Assembly (NCBI GenBank): GCA_964017045.1
Contig: OZ024810.1
Location: forward strand, 9,231,562 to 9,295,561
DNA from: Omphiscola glabra
Lineage: Eukaryota > Mollusca > Gastropoda > Lymnaeidae
Length of the DNA: 64,000 nucleotides
Reading direction: 5' to 3'
In this document: positions 34,581 to 45,985 of the stretch, piece by piece
Layout of the letters: each line of letters opens with the position of its first letter
Numbering within the stretch: position 1 is the first letter of the stretch
Program-made: the position numbers and the translations under genes
The notes under the pieces: model-generated
Told to the model about the DNA's origin: nothing
Databases searched by the model: none
What the model saw: only the letters and a program-made list of their open reading frames with translations

Positions 34581-35404
34581 CTTGTGTGATCAAAATCAAG
34601 TGTTTCCTGTAAATAACCATCGATTCCCAATGGAACCGAAGAACAATTCTGTGGTAAACTTTGGTGATCCTCAGACTGAACGTTTCGCCTTTGTATCGGC
34701 GGTGTGCTGCCAATCAAGCAACAACCGGTTCGGTACTTGTCGGTTATATAAAAAAAAAACTTCAATGAATTCGTATACTTTTATAGTTTTCAATCCTTTA
34801 TACTAACTGCACTTTTGTTCGTGCGTTTCTCTGTTTGTGGCGAAATCTTCGGTAGGCTAATTGACCCACTTCCCGTCGACCACTCCAGCTGAAACTTGGC
34901 TAATAGACTCGTTGCCTATGAAAATGCTATCAAATATACAACCCAACACACAATAATAAGTTGTTCCTGTTTTTCAAGGGAGGGAGGGGGGAGGGATGTT
35001 AAAGAAAGTTTAAAAGGGGTGCGTGTTTTGGTGTGGAGATTAATTGTGTAGCTGCTGCTACTGTGCTTTGTATTTGTTGCGCAATTGGGTATGAGAGATG
35101 ACGTTCTTCGTTGTTATGGTTTTTCCAGTTAGCGTGTTGCATTGCCATACCAAAAGCAAGTCGAAACAATCATATACGTTCACGTACTCTTATAACATTA
35201 CGTGATCAATCTCGTACACTTATAACATAATTGCACACTATTTAAAAGAAAAACATTTTTATTAAGGTTTGTGTAATTTTTTGAATTTTTTTCCCCTTCA
35301 TTTTTAACAATCAGAATAGTCTAAATTTAACCACTGTTTTGTTCGAAACAGACCGGAAGCTTACGAGCAACGTGTCCAGCCCACATAACTCGTCCTTTTT
35401 GCTA

Positions 35405-35840
35405 ATAATTGATTGATTGATTTGATTGATTGATTGGATACTTCTATAGCGCTGGTATCCATGCTACTTTAGCATGCTCACCGCGCTCTGGTTTCCTCAA
35501 ATCTATTCAAACAAAAAAGTCTTTCAATGTTTCCTAAATGATTATCTATCCTTTTCAATACTCCTCAGTGATGGACGTAAACTATTCCATAACTTTGGCG
35601 CTATCGCTTCAAAAGAGCGCACTCCGTACGACTTTTTTCTATGTTCATCCACACTGGGAATTTTCAGTAAGGACTGAGTTGAGGACCGCATGTTCTTTAA
35701 GGTTACATGTTTATAAAGCAGTTCTTTCAGATAATCCGGTGCAGGGCCGTCTATGCATCTGTACGCCAAGGACAGAATTTTGTGGTTAATGCGCTCATTC
35801 AAGTTGTGTAAATGTAAGATAAGAACAACGTATGCTAAAC
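35405..35840 (-). mobile_element. LINE 3' fragment with polyprotein C-terminus
   Basis: The minus strand reads LAYRCIDGPAPDYLKELL, TLKNMRSSTQSLLKIP and SYGVRSFEAIAPKLWNSL. This is the usual end of CR1/jockey-like LINE proteins (L-G-aPxYL, RxLRSS, G-R-F-AP-LWNxLP). An (AATC)n-like tail lies at 35,405-35,437. A more truncated copy is at 55,851-56,145. Confidence 0.85.
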
Positions 35841-35844
35841 TTGC

Positions 35845-35905
35845 ATTAATACGACAAAAGATTTGGACGTTTCGGCTTAGAGCCTTCATCAGCAAACAAA
35901 ACAAA
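35845..35905 (-). ncRNA. hammerhead-ribozyme-like motif
   Basis: The minus strand has CTGATGA, an extra A, a GGCT-cta-AGCC hairpin, then GAAACG and a downstream TTTTGTCGTA. The core heptamer and GAAA match the hammerhead consensus, and A-C-G can pair with C-G-T before a possible cleavage A. Stem I pairing is poor and the extra A is non-standard, so self-cleavage is uncertain. Hammerheads are known in Penelope-like elements, and a Penelope remnant lies 600 bp upstream. Confidence 0.35.
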
Positions 35906-35944
35906 TAGAAGTAGAACATGTAACACATCACAGTAAAAAAAACG

Positions 35945-36345
35945 TTAGAGGTTCTGGTTCTGGTTCTCGTTCGGTACGTTGCGGCATCCATATACTGGCA
36001 TATGGGCAACGGTTTGGGGAAGCGATGCTGCCATCCTAACGGCTCATAGCAGATGCCAGGGCAGCCTTGAAGCTTTCGATAGATGTCGAGTTCACAGCGG
36101 TATTGTCCAGGTGGTTCCAAGCGATAATTGTGCGTGGAAAGAAGGATTGTTGATGTTGCACTGTGTCACTCCTAGGCACAATGAAGCATTTGCTATTGTT
36201 CCGTGTGTAATTTCTCATGGGGTTGTCAGAGGTTACGTCAATGTTCAGTGAGTGCTTTGCTCTAATTAATCGACCTGGCTTCTGTGGGGTGAGATAATCT
36301 TTTGCTGGGATTGCCGGCACTAGCCCCATGACCACTTTATATGTA
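35945..36345 (-). mobile_element. LINE 3' fragment with AGAACC tail
   Basis: The minus strand reads KPGRLIRAKHSLNIDV, QQSFFPRTIIAWNHLD and SIESFKAALASAMSR, then a short 3' UTR ending in an (AGAACC)n tail near 35,950. FFPRTIxxWN and SxExFKxxL are typical of the RT C-terminus. A sister copy is at 42,708-43,015. Confidence 0.8.
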
Positions 36346-36499
36346 CTTGCCGGAAGTAGGATTACAGGAAGTGATGAATATGAATATTGGTAATGTGAAA
36401 AATAAAGTAGAGAATCTTAACGTAACAAAATAATTAGGGATACATAAAATCTAAGGAATGGGAAAAAAAGAAAGAATAAACACAGGGAAAATGAGAGAA

Positions 36500-37020
36500 A
36501 TTAGTAGGAGATACCATGTGGAGATATAATGCCAAAACTCTGAATAAATCTGTTTTCCATTTTAACTCTCTCTGGAATGTTTATGCAAGCAATAAGTGCC
36601 GTAATAGATGAATCCAATGCACCTTTATGTTGCTCTCTATTGAAATGTGAAGAGGCTGGGGAAAGTTTACCTTGTTCAATATTCCGAAGATGTTCTGTGA
36701 AACTATCTGCCAATCTTCTCCCGGATTCGTCTATATATAACCAGAATGACATCTACGGTACACCATTGCATATATAACATTACGACTTACGCATTTAAAA
36801 CCCTCTTTGATAATAAAGGTACCTGTAGGGAGGCTAATGTTTTCAAACTTTCCCCAGTCTCTTCACACTTCAAGAAAAGCATCAGTACGGCTGAGAAAAT
36901 TCAAACCCAGGATAATTCTAAGCCAACCCTTATTCCCACATCCCAGCCACATGTCGTCGATTCCATGGTGGCACGTTCTGTCTGACTACAGCTTTGAAAC
37001 GATCAGTTGTAAATAGTTAT
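36500..37020 (-). mobile_element. Penelope-like element remnant, GIY-YIG endonuclease end
   Basis: The minus strand reads IIKEGFKCVSRNVIYAM, then across a frame break LYIDESGRRLADSFTEHLRN, SSHFN and VKMENRFIQSFGIISPHGIS. This matches the GIY-YIG pattern Cxsxn-vIYxi..YIGExGRRLxxRFxEH..E..lI..lGt..P.GiN. The key Gly of YIGE is Asp, and frames are broken. Confidence 0.8.
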
Positions 37021-37444
37021 AAAAAAAACAGAAACTGAAGAGCCAGATGACAGTTCCCAACAGTTTTATTTTTATAAATAAAAAAATCAGTCATATATTA
37101 AAGAAGATCAAAGATGTATTATGGACAGGAAACTTTTTTTAAAAACATTCTGTTCTTAATACATGACGATCAACAATCATCCCACCTTACATAGTTCAGC
37201 CAGTCTCGAAAATTCTCTATCGGATCTAGAGTCCACAAAGAAGAACAATTAATTAATAGGTGACAAAAGTGGACGCGACCTGGTCACGTGGTTGGAGTAA
37301 GTCAAATATGGTACCTGTCTCATAATGTGTTAATAACATACAGACTATTATTTAGAATATATCAATAATAATATCACGAGAAAGATCCTCCAAATAAACA
37401 TATGTTTACCTCAGAATGATTTCTCATGTCGTTTGCTGGTTCGT

Positions 37445-37545
37445 TTATCTCCCCGTTGCGACGGTGGTTGCTGGTGTTGTCGATGCGGTGTAACTGCAGG
37501 CGATATCATTTCTACATATACATTGTTGATAGACAGATCCAAGAT
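37445..37545 (-). CDS. gene D exon 2, end of Cys module and stop
   Basis: 101 nt. A pyrimidine-rich acceptor (ctctgtttaatttcatgtttcag) precedes it, the entry is phase 1, and the TAA is at 37,445-37,447. It reads LGSVYQQCICRNDIACSY and TASTTPATTVATGR. Cysteines 6-8 sit at the same spacing as in genes A-C. Only a vestige of the Thr-rich part remains before the stop, so gene D has no protease-homologue domain. A possible AATAAA on the minus strand lies near 37,065-37,070. Confidence 0.85.
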
Positions 37546-37574
37546 CTGAAACATGAAATTAAACAGAGTTTCAC

Positions 37575-38150
37575 AGATCTGTCTAGCTAAAGGCCACAGG
37601 TCAGTCTTACTGGAGGCCACAGGTCTGTCTAACTAAAGGCTTCAGGTCCGTCTTAGTGGTGGCCAAAGGTCTGTCTAACTCAAGGCCCCAGGTCCATCTT
37701 ACCGGAGGCCATAGATCTGACCAACTAAAGGCCCCGGGCCGTGTTATTGAGGCTACAGATCCGTCTAACGAAAGGCCAAAGGGTTGACTAACTAAAGGCC
37801 CAGGGGCTGTCTAACTAAAGGCTCAAGAGCTGTCTAACTAAAGGCTCAAGAGCTGTCTAACTAAAGGCTCAAGAGCTGTCTAACTAAAGGCTCAAGAGCT
37901 GTCTAACTAAAGGCCCAAGGGATGTCTAACTAAAGGCCCAAGGGCTGTCTAACTAAAGGCTCAAGAGCTGTCTAACTAAAGGCTCAAGAGCCGTCTAACT
38001 AAAGGCTCAAGAGCCGTCTAACTAAAGGCCCAAAGGCTGTTTAAATAAAGGCACAAGGTCTGTCTAACTAATGGCCCCAATGTCGTCTTACTGGAGGCCA
38101 CAGATCTGTCTAACTAAAGGCCCAATGGCTGTTACTGGAGGTCCTTAGAT
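37575..38150. repeat. 23-bp minisatellite in the intron of gene D
   Basis: Units contain gtctaactaaaggctcaaga. About 20 copies in total, diverged at both ends, reaching to within 30 bp of the exon 2 acceptor. Confidence 0.92.
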
Positions 38151-38220
38151 CTAACAAGTGGCCCCAGGAAAGACTTGTTGTATAAGTTACATCTCTTTAA
38201 ATTAATATGAGATTGAAATG

Positions 38221-38391
38221 CAGTGGGGTATGAAGGGGGTGGGAGGGGGCAATCCGCCCTGGGCGGAATTTTTTTCATTATATGGAGGGTCGACACTGTC
38301 AGCCAACTTCAGAGATTTCTTTTTTCGTAGAATGGGTGCATTAAAATTCTTTGAGCCACCTCGGGGGCCACTAATCCTAGCTAATCCACTG
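38221..38391. mobile_element. short hAT-like element
   Basis: Ends cagtggggtatg and ctaatccactg with a perfect 8-bp duplication ttgaaatg. Its interior resembles 38,851-39,039. Confidence 0.8.
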
Positions 38392-38504
38392 TTGAAATGT
38401 TCGAAGAAAAAAAAGACAAAATAAATTGAACTTCCTTTCGTAAACGCTTACAATTTCAACATTCTCTCCAATTAGCTTATGCATGAAACTACGGATTACA
38501 GTTT

Positions 38505-38735
38505 TCATCATCATCATGTCCCTTAGTCCTCGGACCTACAGATGACATGAAAACTATCCTTCTCCATCCCTCTCTGTCTTCTGCACTACGCACAGCATCG
38601 CCTAGTTTTAGTCCCGTCCACTCTTTGATGTTATCTTCCCATCTCTTTCTCTGTCTTCATCTTCTTCTCCCTCCTCTAATTGTGCCCTGCATGATTTCTT
38701 TGGCGAGCCCTCTTTTTTCTTGTCACGGAATACTG
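38505..38735 (-). mobile_element. RTE/BovB-like LINE 3' fragment
   Basis: Closely similar to 59,395-59,640: atgacatgaaaactatcctt, ctgtcttctgcact and agcatcgcctagtttta. It starts with the CATCATCATCAT tail and is strongly truncated. Confidence 0.75.
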
Positions 38736-38850
38736 TTTTAAGAATATCAATAACACATTGTTGAAAACTGCATGGCTCTAAGAGGGACCAATTGCAGATC
38801 TTCAACAAAAACTATAAACAACGAGAGGTATATAAGAAGAGTTTCTTATC

Positions 38851-39039
38851 CATTGGTGTATGAAAAAAAAAAAGGGGGGGGGGGTTACGGAGGGTGGTCA
38901 ACCCCGGGTGGCAATCTATTTTCTTTTATTGAGGGGCGGCATTTTCTGCCGACAGTAGAGTTTTTTTCTCGAAAGGGAGGTGACAAAATTCTCGACACCC
39001 CCCCCCTAAGAGCGGCACTAACCCCTAGCTACGCCACTG
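38851..39039. mobile_element. short hAT-like element, one end decayed
   Basis: Right end ctagctacgccactg, with gggggg/cccccc arms and a ggcggcattttctgccg interior related to 47,699-47,903. No clear target duplication. Confidence 0.6.
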
Positions 39040-39091
39040 ACCTAATGAAGACTACTGTATAGTAAAATGTAAGTAAAATAATTTCACCTAC

Positions 39092-39317
39092 TAGTCTGGT
39101 AGGCTCCCATACAACAGAGCCCTTTAGCGACCTTCAGGTAGCATAAAGTAGCCGGGCAGGTTTTGACCGACTGAGAGCTGATAAGTCCCGTACAGTAGTA
39201 CGGGCTACTGTTGAAATCATTCAATGTAGCGTCAGGGATGAAGAAATACTGACCAGCAGTTTGTGTTGCCAGGTGGCAGGTCAGTACAAGGCCCAGGACA
39301 AGACGGAGCGATGGCAT
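39092..39317 (-). CDS. gene D exon 1, signal peptide and first half of Cys module
   Basis: Start at 39,317, immediately after the acceptor gaattcccag plus one base. Residues 1-22 (MPSLRLVLGLVLTCHLAT..) are a signal peptide. Then QYFFIPDATLNDF, PYYCTG, TCPATLCY and LCCMGAYQT. The donor GTAGGT in phase 1 gives 226 nt, the same length as exon 1 of gene C. With exon 2 (37,445-37,545) the coding sequence is 327 nt, 108 aa, closing in frame. The product is a small secreted eight-cysteine protein of unknown function. Confidence 0.87.
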
Positions 39318-39534
39318 TCTGGGAATTCTTAAAGTATAAATCTTTCACTGTTGAAATAAATGGACATAATAAATAGATGATATAGAACAAAATAAATTAT
39401 TTACACATAAAAATGTATAATGTATGGTAAACACCATAAACATTGTGAAATATGTACACACTATGAACAATGTAAAAGCTGTACTCAAAATCAACAATGC
39501 TAAGTATGTACTCAATATCACTAATGTACAAGAT

Positions 39535-39895
39535 GAGAACAACTTTGTGAATTAACGTGCAAGCCATGAACAAACAACGTTGTGAATTAACGTACAAGCT
39601 ATGAACAAACAACTTTGTGAATTAACGTACACGATATGAACAAACAACGTTGTGAATTAACGTACAAGCTATGAACAAACAACGTTGTGAATTAACGTAC
39701 AAGCTATGAACAAACAACGTTGTGAATTAACGTACAAGCTATGAACAAACAACTTTGTGAATTAACGTACACGATATGAACAAACAACGTTGTGAATTAA
39801 CGTACAAGCTATGAACAAACAACGTTGTGAATTAACGTACACGATATGAACAAACAACGTTGTGAATTACCGTACAAGCTATGAACAAACAACGT
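39535..39895. repeat. 35-bp minisatellite just upstream of gene D
   Basis: About ten units of gaattaacgtacaagctatg plus aacaaacaacgttgt, with diverged copies from 39,380. It starts about 220 bp (about 60 bp for diverged copies) before the start-codon exon. Confidence 0.92.
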
Positions 39896-39899
39896 TGTG

Positions 39900-41300
39900 C
39901 ATTGTGTACTTGGCTATTCATAGACTTTAAAACGACGCTTGCTCGCGAACAGTCAGTTACGGGAGATAGTTTGAACATATCTGCTTCAAAGCTAAATAGA
40001 AGGTTTTTTTTCATCAACCATTTCTTGAGTTATGACCCCTTTAACGCTCATTCATTATTACTTTTTTTTTTTTCAAATAAAAGAAATAGATAGCGTGTCT
40101 TTTTTCTTCCTTTCTTAATTTGTTTTACACTTTTTTATTGTTTTTTAAATGTTTTTTTTTTTTAATATTAATTTTAATTTTAACAATCAAGATTCACAAA
40201 ACGCGTTGAAATATCTAAAAAATATGTAATGAATCTGAAATCTTATCAATAATTAATTTAACCACTCTAGAATCCAAATCCGTCGTGACTTCAGACTACA
40301 AAAAATCACAAAATTCAACAATGTCTTTGAAGCGCAACAACGCAATAAGTTGTTGTTTTTTTAACAGACAAAAAAAGGCCAACATCTTTTTTAAAAGCTT
40401 AGATGTTCATTGAATGGTGCAAAAAAAAAAAACACGTCTTTTGTTTATTACATATGGACAACGCATACAACTGGTTCGTCAGTATCAACGGTCTGAGAAC
40501 CTCTTAATCTTGGAATAATTTTCGGGAGTCGACGAACCTAAACACAAGTGATATGTAGATAAGCAGATTTACCGAAAATTTCCCCATTTTATACAGAGTG
40601 TTGTATGTACATCACGTGCTATGACTTTACACAGTGTCTCAGCTTACCGGGGAAACCCGTGTGGGGTTGGACTTGGTCGCTGGCCTGTTCAAACGGAGAC
40701 AGTGTTCATTGTGTAGCACCGCAAAGTAGGCTTAACAGCCATTACTCGAAGAAGACACACATTTTAGGTTCGGTCAAATCATAGGCGTCGGAACACTTGT
40801 TACATAAGTTTTTCCTCCCCCCCCCCCCCCGAGCACCGTCCATAATGTTTCGCAGCCCTTATATTATAAAGAATTTAAAGTAAATCATTCCCGCAAAAGT
40901 CCACACTCCTTCAGAAAATGTGTTCTCTTCTACCCTTATTACTGAGATCATGTTTCCGCCACTGATTGTATTTAGCTAACCCAATTGCAACACTGACTTT
41001 TTTTAAAAATCTATAATATAACATATTTGTTTATATTATATAATTATTGCTTGAGAAGTTCGTATAAGAATTAGGTCACTAAGGAATTTCTCATGCGCAA
41101 GCGTCGTTGAGTCGTCTTTGGTGATCATTTAAATGACTGGGAACTCGTGTGAGCAACAGAACCCGGTCTCCTCCATTGCATATTGATTATTGATGTGCAT
41201 CTATTGTGAGAAATAGTTTGAGCGCCACTCCAGGAGCACAAGGTGAGCAAATCAACACAAAATCAGGAGCAAGGCGAAGATCGAACTCGCCAAAATCGGA
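39900..41300. other. intergenic AT-rich sequence
   Basis: T-rich runs, a C run near 40,820, and no convincing exon. A short stretch at 40,655-40,690 has a good minus-strand donor (GTAAGCTG) but no protein match. Confidence 0.4.
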
Positions 41301-41309
41301 TGTGGCTCA

Positions 41310-41740
41310 TCTAAGAGTTGGCAGGTCTCAAAGATGGCTCATATCTAAGAGGTGGCTCATCTAAGAGTTGGCAGGTCTCAAAGATGGCTCATATCTAAGA
41401 GGTGGCTCATCTAAGAGTTGGCAGGTCTCAAAGATGGCTCATATCTAAGAGGTGGCTCATCTAAGAGTTGGCAGGTCTCAAAGATGGCTCATATCTAAGA
41501 GGTGGCTCATCTAAGAGTTGGCAGGTCTCAAAGATGGCTCATATCTAAGAGGTGGCTCATCTAAGAGGTTGCTCATCTAAACGTCGGCTCATTTAAGAGG
41601 TGGCTCATCTAAAATGTTGCTCAACTAAGATATGGCTCATCTAAGGGGTTGCTCATTTAAAAGGCGGCTCATCTAAGAGGCGGCTCATCTAAGAGAAGGC
41701 TTATCTAAGAGGTTGCTCATCGAAAAGGTGGCTTATCTAA
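41310..41740. repeat. 50-bp repeat, five near-identical copies, plus degenerate GGCTCATCTAAGAGG units
   Basis: The left part is a near-perfect 50-bp array (ggcaggtctcaaagatggct within it). The right part is built from the 15-16 bp subunit ggctcatctaagagg, showing that the 50-bp unit grew from a shorter one. Confidence 0.92.
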
Positions 41741-41824
41741 GAGAAGGGCTACAAAACCGCCGCTGTCTTGTGGCCCATAATCCCAACGTAGAAAGCTGTG
41801 GGAGCAAACCGAGACATAAACCAG

Positions 41825-42215
41825 TGGACAGTGGGTGCCATTGGTCGATCTGGACAGGGGGTGCCATTGGTCGATCTGGACAGGGGGTGCCATTGGTAGA
41901 TCTGGACAGGGGGTGCTATTGATCGATCTGGATAGGGGGTGCCATTGATCGATCTGGACAGGGGGTGCCATTGTTCGATCTGGACAGGGGGTGCCATTGT
42001 TCGATCTGGACAGGGGGTGCCATTGATCGATCTGGACAGGGGGTGCCATTGGTCGATCTGGACAAGGGGTGCCATTGGTCGATCTGGACAGGGGGTGCCA
42101 TTGGTCGATCTGGACAGGGGGTGCCATTGGTCGATCTGGACAGGGGGTGCCATTGGTCGATCTGGACAGGGGGTGCCATTGGTCGATCTGGACAGGGGGT
42201 GCCATTGGCCGATCT
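41825..42215. repeat. 26-bp minisatellite, about 15 copies
   Basis: Units contain cgatctggacagggggtgcc. Open frames on both strands come from the repeat and do not indicate a gene. Confidence 0.95.
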
Positions 42216-42707
42216 GATATTAAACTCAGGGATATTTTTTAAACTCCCCCTAAAGCTGATGGTGACAAACTGTATCGACTACCTGACGTTCCCTTGAGCC
42301 TACCAGCTGCCAGGAGTGAGGCAATCTGCTGCGTGGGAAACCGTTAAATCTCCATAAAATCACCTCGACCTTGCTTGTTTTTTATTTTTTTATTTATTCT
42401 TTTTTTGTTTTTTTTGTTTGTTTGTTTGTTGATATGGGCAGAAGCTCTGAAAATTAGTCGTTACGGCCATTAAGTAGAGTCTTTTATTGGCATGTTAACA
42501 CGTCGAAATTGTGCAAGAAATGGTTTGCCCTTGTTTTTCTAGGTGTATTACCATATCAGCAGTCATATATCAGCCATATATCGATATTCTTATATACATA
42601 CATATGGTCAAAACGAAAAGAGTATCCATAATGCTAAATGGCTTTGACTCCGAACTGATAACGTAACACAAACTTCTGGCTATAACGCTGGATAGGTCTC
42701 ACGCCTT

Positions 42708-43015
42708 TTGTGGTTCTGGTTCTGGTAGGGTACGTTGCAGCATCCATGTGCTGGCATATTATGGGCAACGGTTGGGGAAGCGATGCTGTCATCCTAACGG
42801 CTCATAGCAGATGCCAGGGCAGCCTTGAAGCTTTCGATAGATGTCGAGTTCACGGCGGTATTGTCCAGGTGGTTCCAAGCGATTATTGTGCGTGGAAAGA
42901 ATGATTGTTTATATTGCACTGTGTTACTCACGGGGTTGTCAGAGGTTAAGTCAGTGTTCAGTGAGTGTTTGGCTCTGATTAATCGACCTGGCTTCTGTAC
43001 CAGAATGTTCGGCAA
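42708..43015 (-). mobile_element. LINE 3' fragment with AGAACC tail, second copy
   Basis: The minus strand reads KPGRLIRAKHSLNTDL, KQSFFPRTIIAWNHLD and ESFKAALASAMSR. Same family as 35,945-36,345, more truncated. Confidence 0.8.
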
Positions 43016-44541
43016 TACATCATTCTCTGGTAAAATTGATATTAATATTTTTAAAAACTTGCTAAAACACTTTTTTTCAATGAAATTTTTTTAAAAATTT
43101 GGTTAACCTTATGACGCAAATAAAAATGTATGTGCAGAAGAGTAGTAAGGCATGCCAGTAGTAAAATTCAAATTAAATGTAGAAGAAACTTAAATAATTT
43201 TTGTCATCCAGATTTTTAAATATTTTATGCACCTACTTTAGAAATCTGTTACAAACATTGTGATACATATATTTTATTTTACATTACATACTTCTTTGTA
43301 TAAATTTTTTTTAAATATCTAAGTTATCCACTAAGTTAAAATCTTTTTTAAAAAATAATAAAGCGTGCATCCAAATTTCAGGGTAGAGTGACGTAGCTGT
43401 CTACCATAGGCATAAAATTAAAAAGTAGAATTTAATGACTGCTTGGCGTCCATTGATAAAAGTCTAATTACCGAAATGCCCTGCCCCCAACACCCCCCCC
43501 CCAACCCCAAAAACATCCCCTCCCCCAAATCCTACAGTTAGGTTATTATTGCAAACTAAGTGGTAGGGTGGTTCTTTTTAAATTACCTTTTCTTATTACC
43601 TCATTACCCCCTCCCTGTAGTCCACCCTTCATGGACCCATCATATCGGAGCTGTAGCTCTGTCATCAGCTCACAAGCGAAGTTACAGGTCAGCACGAGTA
43701 ATGAATGAATCGACCACACGAGAGGGGTCACTTGTGTCAACAACAAAAAATTACGCTGAACAAAAAATAAAACAAGATAAAAATTGCGAATAGAAAGTAA
43801 GTCTTTTAAAAATAGCGATTCAATATGCCACGAAATAATAAATTGTTTTCTTTCAAACGAAACCGATCTCAGCTTTATCAAAACCAAAATTTAAGATGAT
43901 TAATTTCCCTATTACAGACAAACACGTGAACGTACAAAAATCAGGGATTTTGATATCCCCTGCTTAAATTTATACAGATAGACCCATGAGCCGGTATAGT
44001 AGGATTGATGGATGATTGTGTCTACTGGCTACTTGGCTGTTATAACAGTAGTTTACAAAAATTAGTTTTAGCCTTTTGTGAGGTGAACTGTTGGTATCGA
44101 GTGTTAATTAAACACGTGTCAAGCCGATTCGGTGCCCGGTTTTTTTTAGTGTTCATTAAACACTTGTCAAGCCGATTCGGTGTCCGGTGACTTTGCCAAT
44201 CCGTACACAAGTCTACACAGCCACTTTGTGTTAAACGTAATCGTGAATAGGAATAAAAACTATATTTTCAAGATTTTTCTCAGACTTTGATTGGTGTAAA
44301 TTTTGTAAATGTGACTTCAATGCGCGTGTCTTGGATCTGACTTAAAGTGACGTCATGAAGAGGCTAGATTTAAAAAAATTATTATTTTTTTCACGGTGGC
44401 AACGCGCACCGACTTCTTAAAGTTAATGACGTACACCTTATGTACAGGTTGTGTACATTTTGGTCATGGTGTCGATAGAATGCTTTTTTTTTTATTGTAT
44501 AAGATTTAAGACAACAGTTCTGTTACTTAAACAGGATAACG
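43016..44541. other. intergenic sequence with a short duplication
   Basis: AT-rich to 43.5 kb. About 50 bp containing gtcaagccgattcggtg is duplicated at 44,105-44,190. No gene recognised. Confidence 0.45.
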
Positions 44542-44737
44542 CAGCGGTTCTCCGCCTGTGGGCCGCGACACCTTTGGGGGTCGAACGACCCTTTCCCATT
44601 GGTCGCCTAAGACCATCGGAACACACATATATCTTACAGTTATGAAGTGGCAACGAAAATAATTTTGTGGCTGGGGTCGCCACAACATTGAGAACTGTAT
44701 TAAAGGGTCGCGGCATTAGAAAGGCTAGGAACCACTG
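44542..44737. mobile_element. short hAT-like element (CAGTGGTTCTCAACC family, reversed)
   Basis: Ends cagcggttctccgcc and ggctaggaaccactg, perfect 8-bp duplication ggataacg. Confidence 0.88.
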
Positions 44738-45639
44738 GGATAACGTGTCTGCCCTCACGAGGGTTTGATCCAAAACCAGCGGTCGACCTGCTTAGGGTGA
44801 AATCTCCGCATAGTATCCAGGGATGAATTCAAAGAGGAAATATTTTCGCCCCGCTTTTTGCGCACCTCTGCTACGATGGAGCAAGGTTAGGTTTCAACGT
44901 TAACTTTGCCCTTAGGGCCAGCTATTCTGGACCCCCCCCCCTCAAAAAAAAAAGAAAAGAAAAATAAGCACATCAAAGTGAATACGCCAGTAATGCGGTA
45001 CACAGCTCCGCAACAACACAATAAAACTGACTTTGTCCTGGTCACGTTCACCCTGTGAAAATGAGATAAACTGACACGCTCGTTGATAGTAATGGTACCT
45101 AATCGACACCATCATTTCGAAAAATATTAATCGTGGGAGGGGGGGTAGTCTTCGGGATTCCCAGCGAAAATTTCGCTACTTATTTAAATATTTATATATG
45201 TCTGTATATATGTCTGGAATTAACGCTATTAACAAGAATGACAACCATTGGAACAGCAATGTCTTTTCTCAATATGTAGAAGCACCATTTCAAGGGGTTT
45301 TGAACACGTTAAGCTCAATAATAACTCTTAGTAGTGGAGTTTTGAGTCCACAAAGACTTGTTGCTGGATGGTTCAGGCAAAGCACACCCTTGCGATGCCT
45401 TGATTGTCTGTGTTAGAGGACAAGGAAAGCCATTTGCTGACATCTAATATAGTCAAACAAAGGAAACGTCTGCCCTTTTTGACGGTTATAGCTGGTATTG
45501 GATACTACCGTTTGTACTTCGCAACAAGGCAATTCTCAACTTGAGTAGTAGCCTTAATTCAAACTTCATTTTGTTTAAAGTGAGGGAGAGTTGTTCAATT
45601 CGTCGGCCTCACTCTCTAGTCCTTGCCTATTTGATCACA

Positions 45640-45830
45640 TGGCACGACTTAACCAAGGACGACTGGAAATAGACCAGGATGTCGTAGATGACCAGCAGCG
45701 TGTGTGTCTTTTACTGTGCTCTTTGTGCGATCTACCTTGCAGGCGATGTCGGAATTTTCATCACGTCCATGTCATACCGCCTACGGGACTCCATCTCCGG
45801 GCTTGATTTCGGAGTTTGCATTCTCTTAAA
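45640..45830 (-). mobile_element. unclassified dispersed element, copy 2
   Basis: Reverse-oriented relative of 11,065-11,225. The rest of 44,740-45,640 and 45,990-46,960 shows nothing recognised. Confidence 0.5.
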
Positions 45831-45834
45831 TAAG

Positions 45835-45985
45835 TTGCCGTCCAAGGATAACGAGTCCCATCCACCCGGGGTGCCATCCAAGGATAACGAGTCCCATCCA
45901 CCCGGGGCGCCATCCAAGGTTAACGAGTCCCATCCACCCGGGGGCCATCCAAGGATAACGAGTCCCATCCACCTGGGGTGATGGT
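45835..45985. repeat. 36-bp repeat, four copies
   Basis: Units contain ccaaggataacgagtcccat and ccacccggggtg. Confidence 0.92.

Noticed and set aside
39092..39317. Gene D exon 1 as an internal exon of gene C
   Set aside because: Gene C exon 2 ends in phase 1, while this exon would need phase 2 entry to keep its signal-peptide frame.
40655..40690. Possible tiny minus-strand exon of gene C with a GTAAGCTG donor
   Set aside because: Only about 32 nt, weak acceptor and no similarity to exons 3-7 of gene A.
43560..43800. Possible plus-strand exon (ctccctgtag acceptor, cacaagcgaagttacag donor side)
   Set aside because: Splice-like edges but no recognisable protein, and it does not fit phase or strand of the gene family.
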